Shown here: one piece after another, positions 1-9,345 of the stretch
Layout: each line of letters begins with the position of its first letter
Position numbering within the stretch: position 1 is the first letter of the stretch
Assembly (NCBI RefSeq): GCF_014692525.1
Contig: NZ_JACNYL010000003.1
Span: 496,001-560,000, forward strand
Direction of reading: 5' to 3'
Source: Sphingobacterium chuzhouense
Lineage (GTDB): Bacteria; Bacteroidota; Bacteroidia; Sphingobacteriales; Sphingobacteriaceae
Length of the DNA stretch: 64,000 nt
Made by a program: the position numbers and the translations under genes
Notes under the pieces: generated by a model
Seen by the model: only the letters and a program-made list of their open reading frames with translations
Told to the model about the DNA's origin: nothing
Database searches by the model: none

Positions 1-1644
1 TTAGCTGGTGTATCACTCTCAGCAAACTGGATGTGGCCGTGTAACAACGAAGGGGAAGATGCCCGTTTGTATGAAGCTGTAAAAGGCTGTTCTGACTTTG
101 CCATCGCTTTGGGCATCAATATCCCTACAGGAAAGGACTCGCTATCGATGAAACAAAAATACCCGAATGGCGAAAATGTAATCGCTCCGGGGACATTGAT
201 TATCTCTGCCGCAGGTAACTGTACCGATATCAATAAAGTAATTGAGCCGGTATTGTCAAGAAATGCAGGATCTATTTACTATATCAATCTAGCGCAAGAT
301 ACCTTCAAGCTGGGAGGTTCTTCTTTTGCACAGATAAATAATAAAATCGGTAAGGAAGCACCAACCGTTCAGGATGCTAATTATTTTAAAAAGGCATTCA
401 ACGCCATACAGGAAGCCATTCTATCAGGCTATGTAGCTGCAGGACATGATGTAGGATCAGGCGGGCTGATTACGACCTTATTGGAGATGACGTTTGCTGA
501 CGTTAACTTGGGTGCACAATACGATTTAAGTGGATTAGGTGAAGCAGATACAGTTAAAGCATTATTCAACGAAAATATCGCTGTTGTATTACAGGCGAAA
601 AATGACACTGCTCTTGAAACGGCGTTATCCCAAGCGGGCATACAGGCCGTGAAAATCGGAAAAGCTATTAACGGAACAGCTGTATCCTTCCAAAATAATG
701 CAGATGAATTTACATTCGACGTAGCGGAAACACGCGATAGCTGGTTTAAAACATCGTTTTTGTTGGACAGTAAACAGTCTAAAAACGGTATGGCCCAAGA
801 GCGTTACAACAACTATAAAAACCAACCACTGAACTATGTATTTCCATCCCAATTTAATGGTAAAAAGCCTACATGTTCAGCAGACCGGACAAAAAGACCA
901 AAAGCAGCCATTATCCGCGAGAAAGGTTCAAACTCCGAAAGAGAGATGGCCAACGCTATGTATCTAGCGGGTTTTGATGTAAAAGATGTTCACATGACCG
1001 ACTTAATTTCAGGTCGCGAAACGCTAGAAGACATTCAATTTATCGGTACGGTAGGCGGTTTCTCTAATTCCGATGTTTTGGGTTCAGCAAAAGGTTGGGC
1101 CGGAGCTTTTCTTTACAACGAGAAAGCGAAAAAGGCATTGGAAAACTTCTTTGCGCGTCCGGATACCATGTCTGTCGGCATCTGTAACGGTTGCCAGTTA
1201 TTCATGGAATTGGAACTTATCAATCCGGATCACGACGTTCATGGAAAAATGCTCCATAATACATCTCAAAAACACGAATCTAGTTTTGCTTCGGTAAAAA
1301 TACAAAATAACAACTCCATTATGTTGTCTACTTTGGCAGGCAGCACATTGGGTGTATGGATTTCACACGGCGAAGGTAAGTTTAACCTCCCCCACAGCGA
1401 AGATCAATACAACATCGTGGCTAAATATGCTTACGAACAATATCCGCATAATCCAAATGGATCGGATTTCAACACCGCTATGCTTTGTGATAAGACCGGG
1501 CGTCACCTCGTGACCATGCCCCATATCGAACGTTCTATCTTCCAGTGGAATTGGGCACATTATCCTGCTGACAGACAGGATGAGGTAAGCCCTTGGTTGG
1601 AAGCCTTTGTGAATGCACGCAAATGGTGTGAAAACAATAAATAA
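1..1644 (+). CDS. purL: Phosphoribosylformylglycinamidine synthase, C-terminal part (5' end outside window)
   Basis: Fourth step of de novo purine synthesis: ATP- and glutamine-dependent amidation of FGAR to FGAM in the cytoplasm. The frame is open from base 1 with no stop (LAGVSLSANWMWP precedes the first internal Met), so the gene starts upstream of the window. About 547 residues are visible. They cover the second AIRS-like catalytic half (PTGKDSLSMKQKY; the AGHDVGSGGL segment) and a complete C-terminal class I glutamine amidotransferase domain with the nucleophile in GICNGCQLF and the His-Glu pair in MPHIERS. The fused amidotransferase marks the large single-chain PurL of about 1,200 residues rather than the PurLQS complex. 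A strong terminator follows directly. Confidence 0.97.
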   Translation, partial: LAGVSLSANWMWPCNNEGEDARLYEAVKGCSDFAIALGINIPTGKDSLSMKQKYPNGENVIAPGTLIISAAGNCTDINKVIEPVLSRNAGSIYYINLAQDTFKLGGSSFAQINNKIGKEAPTVQDANYFKKAFNAIQEAILSGYVAAGHDVGSGGLITTLLEMTFADVNLGAQYDLSGLGEADTVKALFNENIAVVLQAKNDTALETALSQAGIQAVKIGKAINGTAVSFQNNADEFTFDVAETRDSWFKTSFLLDSKQSKNGMAQERYNNYKNQPLNYVFPSQFNGKKPTCSADRTKRPKAAIIREKGSNSEREMANAMYLAGFDVKDVHMTDLISGRETLEDIQFIGTVGGFSNSDVLGSAKGWAGAFLYNEKAKKALENFFARPDTMSVGICNGCQLFMELELINPDHDVHGKMLHNTSQKHESSFASVKIQNNNSIMLSTLAGSTLGVWISHGEGKFNLPHSEDQYNIVAKYAYEQYPHNPNGSDFNTAMLCDKTGRHLVTMPHIERSIFQWNWAHYPADRQDEVSPWLEAFVNARKWCENNK

Positions 1645-1645
1645 T

Positions 1646-1675
1646 AAAAGACCCGCTAGTTGGCGGGTCTTTTTT
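1646..1675 (+). terminator. Rho-independent terminator of purL
   Basis: An 11-bp stem AAAAGACCCGC / GCGGGTCTTTT with loop TAGTTG runs into a T tract. It begins two bases after the purL stop codon. Confidence 0.9.
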
Positions 1676-1698
1676 GTATACTAGAAAAATATATTATA

Positions 1699-2610
1699 TT
1701 AATAATACTCCAGTATCTTATCCATTTGCTTCGAAATTTTTTGCAAGTGTTCTCGATCACCCCCACCGACTTCAGCAGTTAACCATTGTCCTTTGTAATT
1801 GACCTCTTTTACCGCTTTCATCACTACAGGCCAGTTAATGCTTCCCTCTGTTAGCTCAACATCAAACCCTTTCCAAAGACCTTCTTTATTCATTTTCTCC
1901 ACGCTAAATTCTTTGATGTGCAATTTGATAATTCGCTTGTTGAGTGTTTCAATCCAATGTTCTGCCCACCCATATCGAAAAATATTACCGATGTCAAAAT
2001 ACCAACCTATAAGTGGATGATCTATTTTGTCAACAAAATCACGTGCTTCGATAGGGCTTAGAATAAAATTGTTCCAAACATTTTCCAGACCTATTTTAAT
2101 TCCGGTCTTTTCGACGTATGGAATGAGTTTGCGAACGGAATCTATCGCATTATTGTACGCCTTTTCGTAACTTACCTTCTCATTGACGACGCCGGGTACT
2201 ACCAATACGGTATCCCCACCGAGCTCTTTAGTCTCTTCTAGGGATTTCTTTACTGAATCGATAGTAAATTGGCGGACAGCAGGATCTGGATCAGACAATG
2301 GCTTAGACCAGTGATCTTTGTTAATCGTACTGGGAATTTCAATACCAGATTGTGTTTTCGCCTGCAAAAGCTCCTTGATCTCAAATGGCACCGGACTATT
2401 GAGTTCGATGCCGTCAAACCCTAGATCTTTTACAAGTTTAAACTTGTCGACCAGTGAGAGTTCTTCTTTAATCATACCAAACTGTAACCCCTTTTTCAAC
2501 CTTAAGGCTTCGGTAGGGTGCAACGTTTTGGACAACCCAGCTAGAGGAGCCAGTGCCGCACCTCCAACTAGGAATGATAAGGATGTTATAAAATCTTTTC
2601 TAATCATCAT
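1699..2610 (-). CDS. Sugar phosphate isomerase/epimerase-like TIM barrel, with N-terminal signal
   Basis: A 303-residue protein of the xylose-isomerase-like TIM-barrel (AP endonuclease 2) superfamily. Typical metal-binding segments are visible in order: DGIELNS near residue 67, GLENVWNN, GWYFDIGN, LHIKEF and the late AEVGGGDRE. The first 25 residues (MMIRKDF followed by a hydrophobic stretch with Ala/Gly) look like an export signal, so the protein is probably periplasmic. It lies three bases downstream of a Tat-exported Gfo/Idh/MocA oxidoreductase, and the two form an operon. Such pairs are known in Bacteroidota for handling oxidised (for example 3-keto) sugars. The substrate here is unknown; epimerase, isomerase and keto-glycoside lyase are all possible. 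Confidence 0.8.
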   Translation of the reverse strand: MMIRKDFITSLSFLVGGAALAPLAGLSKTLHPTEALRLKKGLQFGMIKEELSLVDKFKLVKDLGFDGIELNSPVPFEIKELLQAKTQSGIEIPSTINKDHWSKPLSDPDPAVRQFTIDSVKKSLEETKELGGDTVLVVPGVVNEKVSYEKAYNNAIDSVRKLIPYVEKTGIKIGLENVWNNFILSPIEARDFVDKIDHPLIGWYFDIGNIFRYGWAEHWIETLNKRIIKLHIKEFSVEKMNKEGLWKGFDVELTEGSINWPVVMKAVKEVNYKGQWLTAEVGGGDREHLQKISKQMDKILEYY

Positions 2611-2613
2611 GTA

Positions 2614-3936
2614 TTAAATTGCAGGGTTAATGCCAGGGATAGCGATGGGTATGTTATACTGGGTATCCCAAGAAAGGTTATTCGGAAATAATACAATATC
2701 GGAATTGAGGACTTCTTGAACCGATACCGTTTGCCCAGTGTATCCAGCCATTCTACCAGCAAGAGCCACTTGGTTGGATTTGAACATCCAATCGCCGTCA
2801 TATTTAGGCTTATTGTTTCGAATGGAGGCGAAAAGCTCATCGTGTTCTTGTTGGTACATGCTTCTAGAAGCTGATTTTTCATAAGCTTTATCATCTGTAA
2901 ACTTGGTTTCATCGTCATATTTCCAAGGATTCTTGCCACTGATAATATGCTCTCCTGTACGACAATCCACCAGACATTTTCCTTGATCACCAATAAGTTC
3001 AACCGCATAAGAAGGAGCCGTGTCATTCTGTTGTCGACAAGAAAAATAGCTCTTCATACCATTTTCATATTCATATATGACAGCAAAGTGATCATACACA
3101 TTCCCGAATTTGGGATCTGTTCTTTTTTGTCTTCCGCCGCTACCAGTGACTTTGACAGGAAGCTGATCACCAAGAGCCCACTGCATCATATCCAAGCTAT
3201 GAATAGCCTGTTCCACAATATGATCTCCAGATAACCAGTTGTAATAAAGCCAGTTTCGAAGTTGATATTCAAAGTCACTCCATCCACTTTGTCTCTCTTT
3301 ATACCATAACTCTCCTGTATTGTAGGAGCTTTCAGCCATTAAGATATTCCCGATTTGTCCGTCAAGAACTTTTCCAAAGGTTTCACGCTTTGGTAAATGA
3401 TATCGCCAACAAAAACCAGACACCAAAGCAAGCTTTTTTTCCTTGGCTTTTTGTGCACTAGCGATGACGCTCCTAAGTCCAGGGCCATCTACAGCAAAAG
3501 GCTTTTCACAGAAGATATGCTTTCCCGCGTTCACTGCTGCTTCCAGATGCGCCGGACGAAAAGCAGGGGGAGCAGCCAATAGAACAACGTCAACATCAGC
3601 GTTAATGAGTTTCTGATATGCATCTAGACCGACATATTTATGGTCTTGGGAAACTTGTACCTTATCCCCCATTTTTTCTTGAAGCGTACGGTAGGATTTC
3701 TCTAGGTGATCATCGAAAGCATCGGCCATTGCCGTTAGAATGACGTTAGGGTCTGCTAATAAGGCTTCTACTGCCGCCGCCGTTCCTCGTCCGCCACAGC
3801 CAACGAGTCCAATTTTAAGGGTATTGCTATTATTTTTCCAAATCCTCTCAGAACCAAAGACCTGGTTTGTGGCTAAGATTCCGCTAGCTGCCGTCATGCC
3901 GGCTAATTGTAAAAATTGTCTTCTCGAATAGTTCAT
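2614..3936 (-). CDS. Tat-exported Gfo/Idh/MocA family NAD(P)-dependent oxidoreductase
   Basis: A 440-residue oxidoreductase. The N-terminus carries a twin-arginine signal (SRRQFLQ, residues 4-10, then a hydrophobic stretch), so it is folded with cofactor in the cytoplasm and exported. The Rossmann fold begins at residue 42 with the dinucleotide motif GLVGCGGRG. The family EKP motif is at residues 144-146, and DHIVEQAIHSLDMMQW supplies the usual active-site histidine region. It lacks the features expected of GH109 glycosidases, so a sugar dehydrogenase or NAD-assisted reaction is more likely. It is the first gene of a two-gene operon with the TIM-barrel gene. Substrate unknown. Confidence 0.88.
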   Translation of the reverse strand: MNYSRRQFLQLAGMTAASGILATNQVFGSERIWKNNSNTLKIGLVGCGGRGTAAAVEALLADPNVILTAMADAFDDHLEKSYRTLQEKMGDKVQVSQDHKYVGLDAYQKLINADVDVVLLAAPPAFRPAHLEAAVNAGKHIFCEKPFAVDGPGLRSVIASAQKAKEKKLALVSGFCWRYHLPKRETFGKVLDGQIGNILMAESSYNTGELWYKERQSGWSDFEYQLRNWLYYNWLSGDHIVEQAIHSLDMMQWALGDQLPVKVTGSGGRQKRTDPKFGNVYDHFAVIYEYENGMKSYFSCRQQNDTAPSYAVELIGDQGKCLVDCRTGEHIISGKNPWKYDDETKFTDDKAYEKSASRSMYQQEHDELFASIRNNKPKYDGDWMFKSNQVALAGRMAGYTGQTVSVQEVLNSDIVLFPNNLSWDTQYNIPIAIPGINPAI

Positions 3937-4196
3937 TTGTTTTCTGTTTTATGGTTTACCAACTGGGGTTATTTTCCAAATTAGGTTTAAGATTAATATT
4001 TTTTTATGGGATAGGCCATAGCAAATCACGTTCATGAATACCTGATTGTAGTAGCTGTTTACCAAAAAAAATATCCTCCTCTCCTGCCTTACTAATCATA
4101 AACTTCCATAATGATATCAAATTCTACTATGATATACAAGAATTTCGCTTTTTTTGTATATTAAAAGACTTAATATATAAACTTCGAATAGATTTT
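3937..4196. other. Divergent intergenic region, 260 bp, AT-rich
   Basis: This separates the leftward oxidoreductase operon from the rightward serine hydrolase gene, so promoters for both should lie here. I found no exact TAnnTTTG box on either strand and no terminator. The only structure noticed is the inverted repeat ATATACAA (4132-4139) / TTGTATAT (4154-4161), about 36 bp before the serine hydrolase start, which could be an operator. Confidence 0.5.
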
Positions 4197-5303
4197 ATGA
4201 AAAGTACTGCCAAAATCATATGTTTTCTGCTTTTATGCGTTGTCTTTTTTCAATCGTGCAAGCTAGGGAGATTCGTGTTCTATAACTTCGCCAATATCAC
4301 TGATTATAAAATATTCCCCTACCGAACGATAGAAACTTCTTCCTCACCCTTCATCTTTCCCGAGGCGCGACATCCAAAACTGCCGGAAGATATCGAGACC
4401 GATAACAATAATGAACCTTTTGATGCTTATTTGGATCGCACCAAAACAGTTGCGTTTTTGGTTATACAAGATGACAGCATACAATATGAAAGATATTTCA
4501 ACAAATACGCTAAAGAATCCATCGTAGCATCTTTCTCGATGGCAAAATCCATTACATCTATGCTCATCGGTATTGCCATTGAAGAAGGAAAAATCCAATC
4601 GGTAAATGAGCCTGTCACCAACTACATTCCGGAATTAAAACCGAACGGGTTTGGCACTGTCACCATAAAACATTTGCTACAAATGACATCGGGGCTGGAT
4701 TTTAACGAAAGCTACACAAATCCGTTTGGACACGCAGCTACTTTTTATTATGGCACTAACCTCCGAAAAGCAATTAATAAGCTGAAACTAAAAGACGCAC
4801 CTGGTGAAAAATTTGACTATACCAGTGGAACAACCCAACTTCTCGGGCTCGTACTAGAAAGAGCTCTAAGAACCCAAACGATCAGTTCTTATCTGGAAGA
4901 AAAGATTTGGAAACCGCTAGGGATGGAATATGATGCCACGTGGAGTCTCGATCGAAAAAAAGATGGCCTGGAAAAAACGTTCTGTTGCCTAAATGCCCGC
5001 GCAAGAGATTTTGCTAAATTGGGAAGGTTATATCTGCGCAACGGGAATTGGGATGGCACACAAATCATTCCTGAACAATGGGTAAAAGCATCTACTAAAT
5101 TAGATACGGCTGAACATAGCGCCCCTTTCTACCAGTATCAATGGTGGCTGACAAAAAACGCAGAGCAGTTTTACGCACAGGGTATTTTAGGGCAATACAT
5201 TTTTGTTGATCCTCATAAAAATCTTATTATCGTTCGATTAGGCGAGAAAACAAGCAAAGTAAACTGGCCGAGGCTCATTGCTCAGGTTGCCAACTCGTAT
5301 TAA
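4197..5303 (+). CDS. Serine hydrolase lipoprotein, beta-lactamase class C / NylB-like family
   Basis: A 368-residue penicillin-binding-protein-like hydrolase. A lipoprotein signal ends in FQSC (Cys21), so it is predicted to be membrane-anchored outside the cytoplasm. The catalytic SxxK is SMAK at residues 114-117, and the second motif is the Tyr of FDYTSG (Tyr208). The YTSG form and overall length resemble 6-aminohexanoate-dimer hydrolase (NylB) and related esterases more than true AmpC beta-lactamases. The gene stands alone, and the following gene is convergent. Possible roles are an esterase, a D-aminopeptidase or peptidoglycan-related hydrolysis. Nothing in the context indicates antibiotic resistance. 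Confidence 0.85.
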   Translation: MKSTAKIICFLLLCVVFFQSCKLGRFVFYNFANITDYKIFPYRTIETSSSPFIFPEARHPKLPEDIETDNNNEPFDAYLDRTKTVAFLVIQDDSIQYERYFNKYAKESIVASFSMAKSITSMLIGIAIEEGKIQSVNEPVTNYIPELKPNGFGTVTIKHLLQMTSGLDFNESYTNPFGHAATFYYGTNLRKAINKLKLKDAPGEKFDYTSGTTQLLGLVLERALRTQTISSYLEEKIWKPLGMEYDATWSLDRKKDGLEKTFCCLNARARDFAKLGRLYLRNGNWDGTQIIPEQWVKASTKLDTAEHSAPFYQYQWWLTKNAEQFYAQGILGQYIFVDPHKNLIIVRLGEKTSKVNWPRLIAQVANSY

Positions 5304-5318
5304 AGCAGCTACATCTGT

Positions 5319-6266
5319 CTACTCCAAGTCCATTGTTGCTTCCTTATACCAACGGTGGTTTCGAAGAATGGCCATCGTAGGACTTAAAAACACATAGAAG
5401 AACAGTGACGTTACGGTATTCGAAATCGTAAAGGCTATGGCTACCTGCAATGCAGGTATAGAAGAAAAAGATATTGCTACATTTTCCAGTACTCCGAAAA
5501 ACGGAAACATAAGCAACACGCCCACAACGTTAAACAAGGATGCCGATAACGCCACCAATCTAGACATGGGTGAAAACCGTAGACTGATGATCAATGCCGT
5601 GGAGGTTGTGCCAATATTGGCTCCGATAACTATTGGAATAGCGGCAGACAGATCGATTGTTCCTTGGCTGATCAAAACGATCACCAATCCAACTACAACC
5701 GAACTGGATTGTACGATAACCGTAATAACAATACCGTAAAAAATTCCCATTATAGGGCTGCTCGCTTTCGCCAGGATATCAACTAATACTGGATCATCCT
5801 TTACCGGTTGCATGGCATCCCCGATAAGTGCTAAAGCAAAGAAAATAAATCCGAAATAAAAGATAGATTTTCCTGCAACGGCGACTTTCCCGGGAATCAT
5901 GCTGACCAGCGTACCCAACACGATGAAAAAAGGACCTAACAAAGACGATTGAAAAGACACAATCCAAGCAGTCGCTGTTGTACCTATATTTGTTCCCAAG
6001 AGGATAAGCAAACTATCCCGAAAGGTAATAATCCCCGTATTCACTAATGAAACAGTCAACGATGAAACAAAGGTACTCGATTGGATAATCCCCGTAACTA
6101 CGGCGCCCAAAGCAAAACTTCCAAATTTCCATTTAGTTAGTTTTCCAATCCACTTAGAAAGTTTCTCCTCTCCAAAATGTTCAATCTCCTTACTGAAACT
6201 TTGCAGCCCGTAAATAAATAACGCAATGGCGGAAATAATCACCATCAACGTTTGTAGCTCTTCCAT
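5319..6266 (-). CDS. Na+/phosphate cotransporter family protein (PNaS / NptA type)
   Basis: A 315-residue integral membrane protein with about eight hydrophobic segments. It shows the internal duplication typical of the Na/Pi cotransporter II family: the first half has GIIQSSTFVSSL then LGTNIGTTATAW, the second has VIVQSSSVVVGL then IGANIGTTSTAL. QSS and GxNIGTT are the substrate-binding signatures. It lacks the cytosolic PhoU-like domain found at the C-terminus of longer bacterial homologues. Transport of phosphate with sodium across the inner membrane is expected but not proven. It converges with the serine hydrolase gene (15 bp apart). Confidence 0.88.
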   Translation of the reverse strand: MEELQTLMVIISAIALFIYGLQSFSKEIEHFGEEKLSKWIGKLTKWKFGSFALGAVVTGIIQSSTFVSSLTVSLVNTGIITFRDSLLILLGTNIGTTATAWIVSFQSSLLGPFFIVLGTLVSMIPGKVAVAGKSIFYFGFIFFALALIGDAMQPVKDDPVLVDILAKASSPIMGIFYGIVITVIVQSSSVVVGLVIVLISQGTIDLSAAIPIVIGANIGTTSTALIISLRFSPMSRLVALSASLFNVVGVLLMFPFFGVLENVAISFSSIPALQVAIAFTISNTVTSLFFYVFLSPTMAILRNHRWYKEATMDLE

Positions 6267-6314
6267 TTAATGCTAGGTTAAACAACAAAAATACAAAAGT
6301 TCCCTATCTTTTCT

Positions 6315-7325
6315 TTAAACGGAATCTTCCATATTCTCGTTCGGTTCCGTTGTCTCATTCCATGAATTTCGCTTGGGAATATTCGTCTCCGTTTCTGTTA
6401 CCGCTCGTTGATATCTTACCATGGCGTAAGCCGTTGTAGGCAAAAAAGCAAAGACAAAAAAACCAATCCAAAAACCTGTAAACTTTCCTATTAGAACACT
6501 ACATAACAAAACAAATATGGGATACGAAAACAATAAAACTGAAAAGAGTAAAGAATCATAGAATATAGTGCCTTCAGTTTTCTTTTTAACGTAATCCCGC
6601 CATACACGATAAAACCAGAATTGCGTGTAATATCCTATTTTGGCCGGGATATGCCAAAACCGGCTGTTTTTGGCTTGAGTAAGACCGTCAACCAAAGGAC
6701 TAGCGACCAGCGCTCCACGGAGATTATGCCGTACATCTCGGATAATATCTGCTGTTCGTACTTGATGCCCGGCTATATATTCGGTCGTATCCAAAGGCGG
6801 TAATGCCTCCAATTCTATCGCTTTCGGTACATGTCGGAAAGAATTATAATTTAAAATATAGGTCTGAATTTGCAACGGCAACTCTGCCCTGTAAGAGCGT
6901 TCCAATAGCGACGTTAATCCACCGTTCATAAAAGGCTGCAATTCCCAGAGGTTTCGGGATCTGCCTTCGGGAAATATCAGCACATGCTGCCCTGCTGCCA
7001 ATCGTCGCATGCACTCATCAAATGTAAAATCATTCTTCACCGCAAAGTCTTCGTCGTCGTTCCGTTTATAGACAGGTAACATATATAGCCATCGCAAAAT
7101 TACATTCGCTATCGGATGTTTAAAAATATCTCCTCTTGCGAGAAAGCAAATTTTTACCGGCGCATACGCTGCAATCACCAAGGCATCAAAAAAAGAGTTA
7201 GGGTGATTTGCTATAACAATGGTGGGATAGTTATATAAAGCCAGTTGCAAGTTCTTGGCCTTCAGTTCGGGAGCATACCATTTTAATCCCAAGCGAATAA
7301 ACAATCGTAATACGGAATAAAACAT
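6315..7325 (-). CDS. 1-acylglycerol-3-phosphate acyltransferase-like membrane protein (PlsC family)
   Basis: A 336-residue acyltransferase of the lysophospholipid acyltransferase superfamily. The catalytic His/Asp motif is NHPNSFFD (His41, Asp47), in the HX5D form seen in one PlsC subgroup. The phosphate-binding motif FPEGRSRN lies about 75 residues later. Two hydrophobic segments near the C-terminus (around residues 255-305) suggest inner-membrane anchoring, followed by a polar tail. It probably acylates a lysophospholipid or glycerol phosphate during membrane lipid synthesis. It sits 64 bp after an ABC exporter gene on the same strand, and cotranscription is possible. Confidence 0.85.
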   Translation of the reverse strand: MFYSVLRLFIRLGLKWYAPELKAKNLQLALYNYPTIVIANHPNSFFDALVIAAYAPVKICFLARGDIFKHPIANVILRWLYMLPVYKRNDDEDFAVKNDFTFDECMRRLAAGQHVLIFPEGRSRNLWELQPFMNGGLTSLLERSYRAELPLQIQTYILNYNSFRHVPKAIELEALPPLDTTEYIAGHQVRTADIIRDVRHNLRGALVASPLVDGLTQAKNSRFWHIPAKIGYYTQFWFYRVWRDYVKKKTEGTIFYDSLLFSVLLFSYPIFVLLCSVLIGKFTGFWIGFFVFAFLPTTAYAMVRYQRAVTETETNIPKRNSWNETTEPNENMEDSV

Positions 7326-7389
7326 ATCGTTAAAGATATACTTATGTTGTCACCTTTTTCATTGTTTTACAGCAAAAAATAGACCTAAA

Positions 7390-9180
7390 TCATTGCTCCT
7401 GCATAGATTTCGTAATTTTCGCGATATTCAGACTATTTGCCATTGCAGTAAAGATACGGTGGTACACGCTGTGGTTGGGGTACAATTCTTCGTGTGTACC
7501 GTCTTCTACGATCTGTCCTTTTTCCATCACAACAATATGTTCGGCATCAATAATTTGCGAAATACTGTGCGAAACGATAATCACCGTACGACCTGTTTTA
7601 ATTGCATCTAAACTATTTTTTATCTGCTCCGTAGCAATCGCGTCTAGATTTGCTGTGGGTTCGTCTAAGAAAATAATAGGTGGATCTTTCAAAAAAAGAC
7701 GCGCAATGGCAATGCGTTGTTGTTGTCCGCCGGATAATAAATGAGCATCCGAATCATATCCATTGGGTAAATCCAGAATCTGCTCGTGTATATATGCTTT
7801 TTTTGCTGCATCTATAATTTCATCCGTAGTCGCATCCGTTTTTCCGTAGCGTATATTTTCCGCAATGCTTCCTTTAAAGATATGATTCTTCTGCAACACT
7901 AAGCCGACATGCTCACGCAAATAAGCCGTGTCATAGTCTGCCAAATCTACGCCGTCCAACAGGATCTGTCCTCTAGTCGGGCTGTAGAACTTATCCAACA
8001 AATTGATGACTGTGCTTTTCCCTGCCCCAGACAATCCGACCAGCGCGGTATTCTGATTAGGTTGAACCACCATGCTTACATCTTTTAAAGCCTGTAGGCC
8101 ATTAGGGTAATGAAAATCCACGTTTCTTATTTCAATTAATCCTTTAATTTTTTGCGGACGGTAGTTGCCTGTTGGTTCACGTTGTTCTTCCTCTTCCAAA
8201 ATACTAAAGAAACCTTCAGAATAGATTAGGGCATCATTGACCTCATCATAAATCCGATGAAGCTGGCGAATAGGTGCGGAAACATTATTAAAAAGAAGAA
8301 TATGGAACATGATTGCACCGAGACTCATTTGCTCATTCAATACAAAATAGGCAGTTAGTATAATGACAAGCACCACGCCAATCTGTTCAATAAAACTCTT
8401 CACACTTTCAAACAGATAGCTTGTCTTGCGTGTCGCCATTTGGTTTTCTGTCATATCGTACTGGATTTTCCGATGCCGCTCGGCTTCAATTTTCTCCCTA
8501 CCAAATGATTTTATAACAAGAATAGATTCGATCAGATTTATAATCTGGTTGCTCTTGTTTTCACGATACTTACGCATGCTCCTTCGGAAACCAGATAACT
8601 TGCGTGCCTGTAATTGGGATACGTAGAAATATACGGGTACAAGTAGCAAACCGACCAGTCCCACATAAAAATTGGCGAGAAACATACAGATCAACGCTAC
8701 GATTGCATTGCTGAACAGCGGAAGAATATCGATAAAAAAGTTTTGCACTAATCTGGTGAGGCTGCTTATCCCCGAATCAATACGCGTTTGCAACTTACCT
8801 GATTCATTTTCCGGTGAGGTAAAAAATGCCATTCGATACGTAAGTATTTTTTCGATAATAGCCTGCGAAAAGTCGCGGGCTATTTCAATCCTCAGTTTCT
8901 CCCCATAAAATTTTTGCCCGAATTGCACGGCTGCATATATAACTTCTTTTCCTAATAACACAGCAGCAATAACACCTAGCAGATAAAAGCCTTGAGAAAG
9001 TGGTCGATTGTCGACCAGAAGCTCACTAATCGTATCTACGGTATACTTTAGTATAAAGGCATTTACCTGTGCTGCAAAAGAACCAACCAACGTCAATAAC
9101 AGCGTATAAGCTATTAAGTTCTTATAAGGCTTGGTAAAAGGCAGTATTTTCTTAAATAATTGTGATATGGTCATTACCAT
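7390..9180 (-). CDS. ABC exporter, fused transmembrane and ATPase half-transporter
   Basis: A 596-residue half-transporter of the type IV (MsbA/LmrA-like) ABC family, expected to act as a dimer in the inner membrane. About six transmembrane helices occupy residues 20-320. The nucleotide-binding domain follows with Walker A GLSGAGKS, signature LSGGQQQR, Walker B IIFLDEPTANLD and the switch histidine in VSHS. Substrate cannot be read from sequence; lipid or drug export is usual. The proximity of a PlsC-like acyltransferase fits lipid flipping, but this is inference. Two in-frame ATGs (9180 and 9174) are equally acceptable starts. Confidence 0.93.
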   Translation of the reverse strand: MVMTISQLFKKILPFTKPYKNLIAYTLLLTLVGSFAAQVNAFILKYTVDTISELLVDNRPLSQGFYLLGVIAAVLLGKEVIYAAVQFGQKFYGEKLRIEIARDFSQAIIEKILTYRMAFFTSPENESGKLQTRIDSGISSLTRLVQNFFIDILPLFSNAIVALICMFLANFYVGLVGLLLVPVYFYVSQLQARKLSGFRRSMRKYRENKSNQIINLIESILVIKSFGREKIEAERHRKIQYDMTENQMATRKTSYLFESVKSFIEQIGVVLVIILTAYFVLNEQMSLGAIMFHILLFNNVSAPIRQLHRIYDEVNDALIYSEGFFSILEEEEQREPTGNYRPQKIKGLIEIRNVDFHYPNGLQALKDVSMVVQPNQNTALVGLSGAGKSTVINLLDKFYSPTRGQILLDGVDLADYDTAYLREHVGLVLQKNHIFKGSIAENIRYGKTDATTDEIIDAAKKAYIHEQILDLPNGYDSDAHLLSGGQQQRIAIARLFLKDPPIIFLDEPTANLDAIATEQIKNSLDAIKTGRTVIIVSHSISQIIDAEHIVVMEKGQIVEDGTHEELYPNHSVYHRIFTAMANSLNIAKITKSMQEQ

Positions 9181-9334
9181 TTAAACATATTTTTTGGGAA
9201 AAAGTTTAATCATGTTTTCTAGGCTTCTATTCTTCGTGGCTATGTAAAGTTAAGGTATAACAAGGTTAAGAAGTTGATTAATCTCTTGTTAATATAAATT
9301 TTGATTATTTTTTTGAGGTAAACAAAGTAATCAC

Positions 9335-9342
9335 TTACTTTG
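9335..9342 (+). promoter_or_regulatory. Putative -7 promoter box for kdsB
   Basis: TTACTTTG matches the Bacteroidota -7 consensus TAnnTTTG at 7 of 8 positions. It ends three bases before the ATG at 9346, so the transcript would start at or next to the start codon. Confidence 0.45.
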
Positions 9343-9345
9343 GAT

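Noticed and set aside
4197..5303. Antibiotic-resistance beta-lactamase
   Set aside because: It has SxxK and a YTSG motif of NylB-like esterases, a lipoprotein signal and no ampR-like neighbour.
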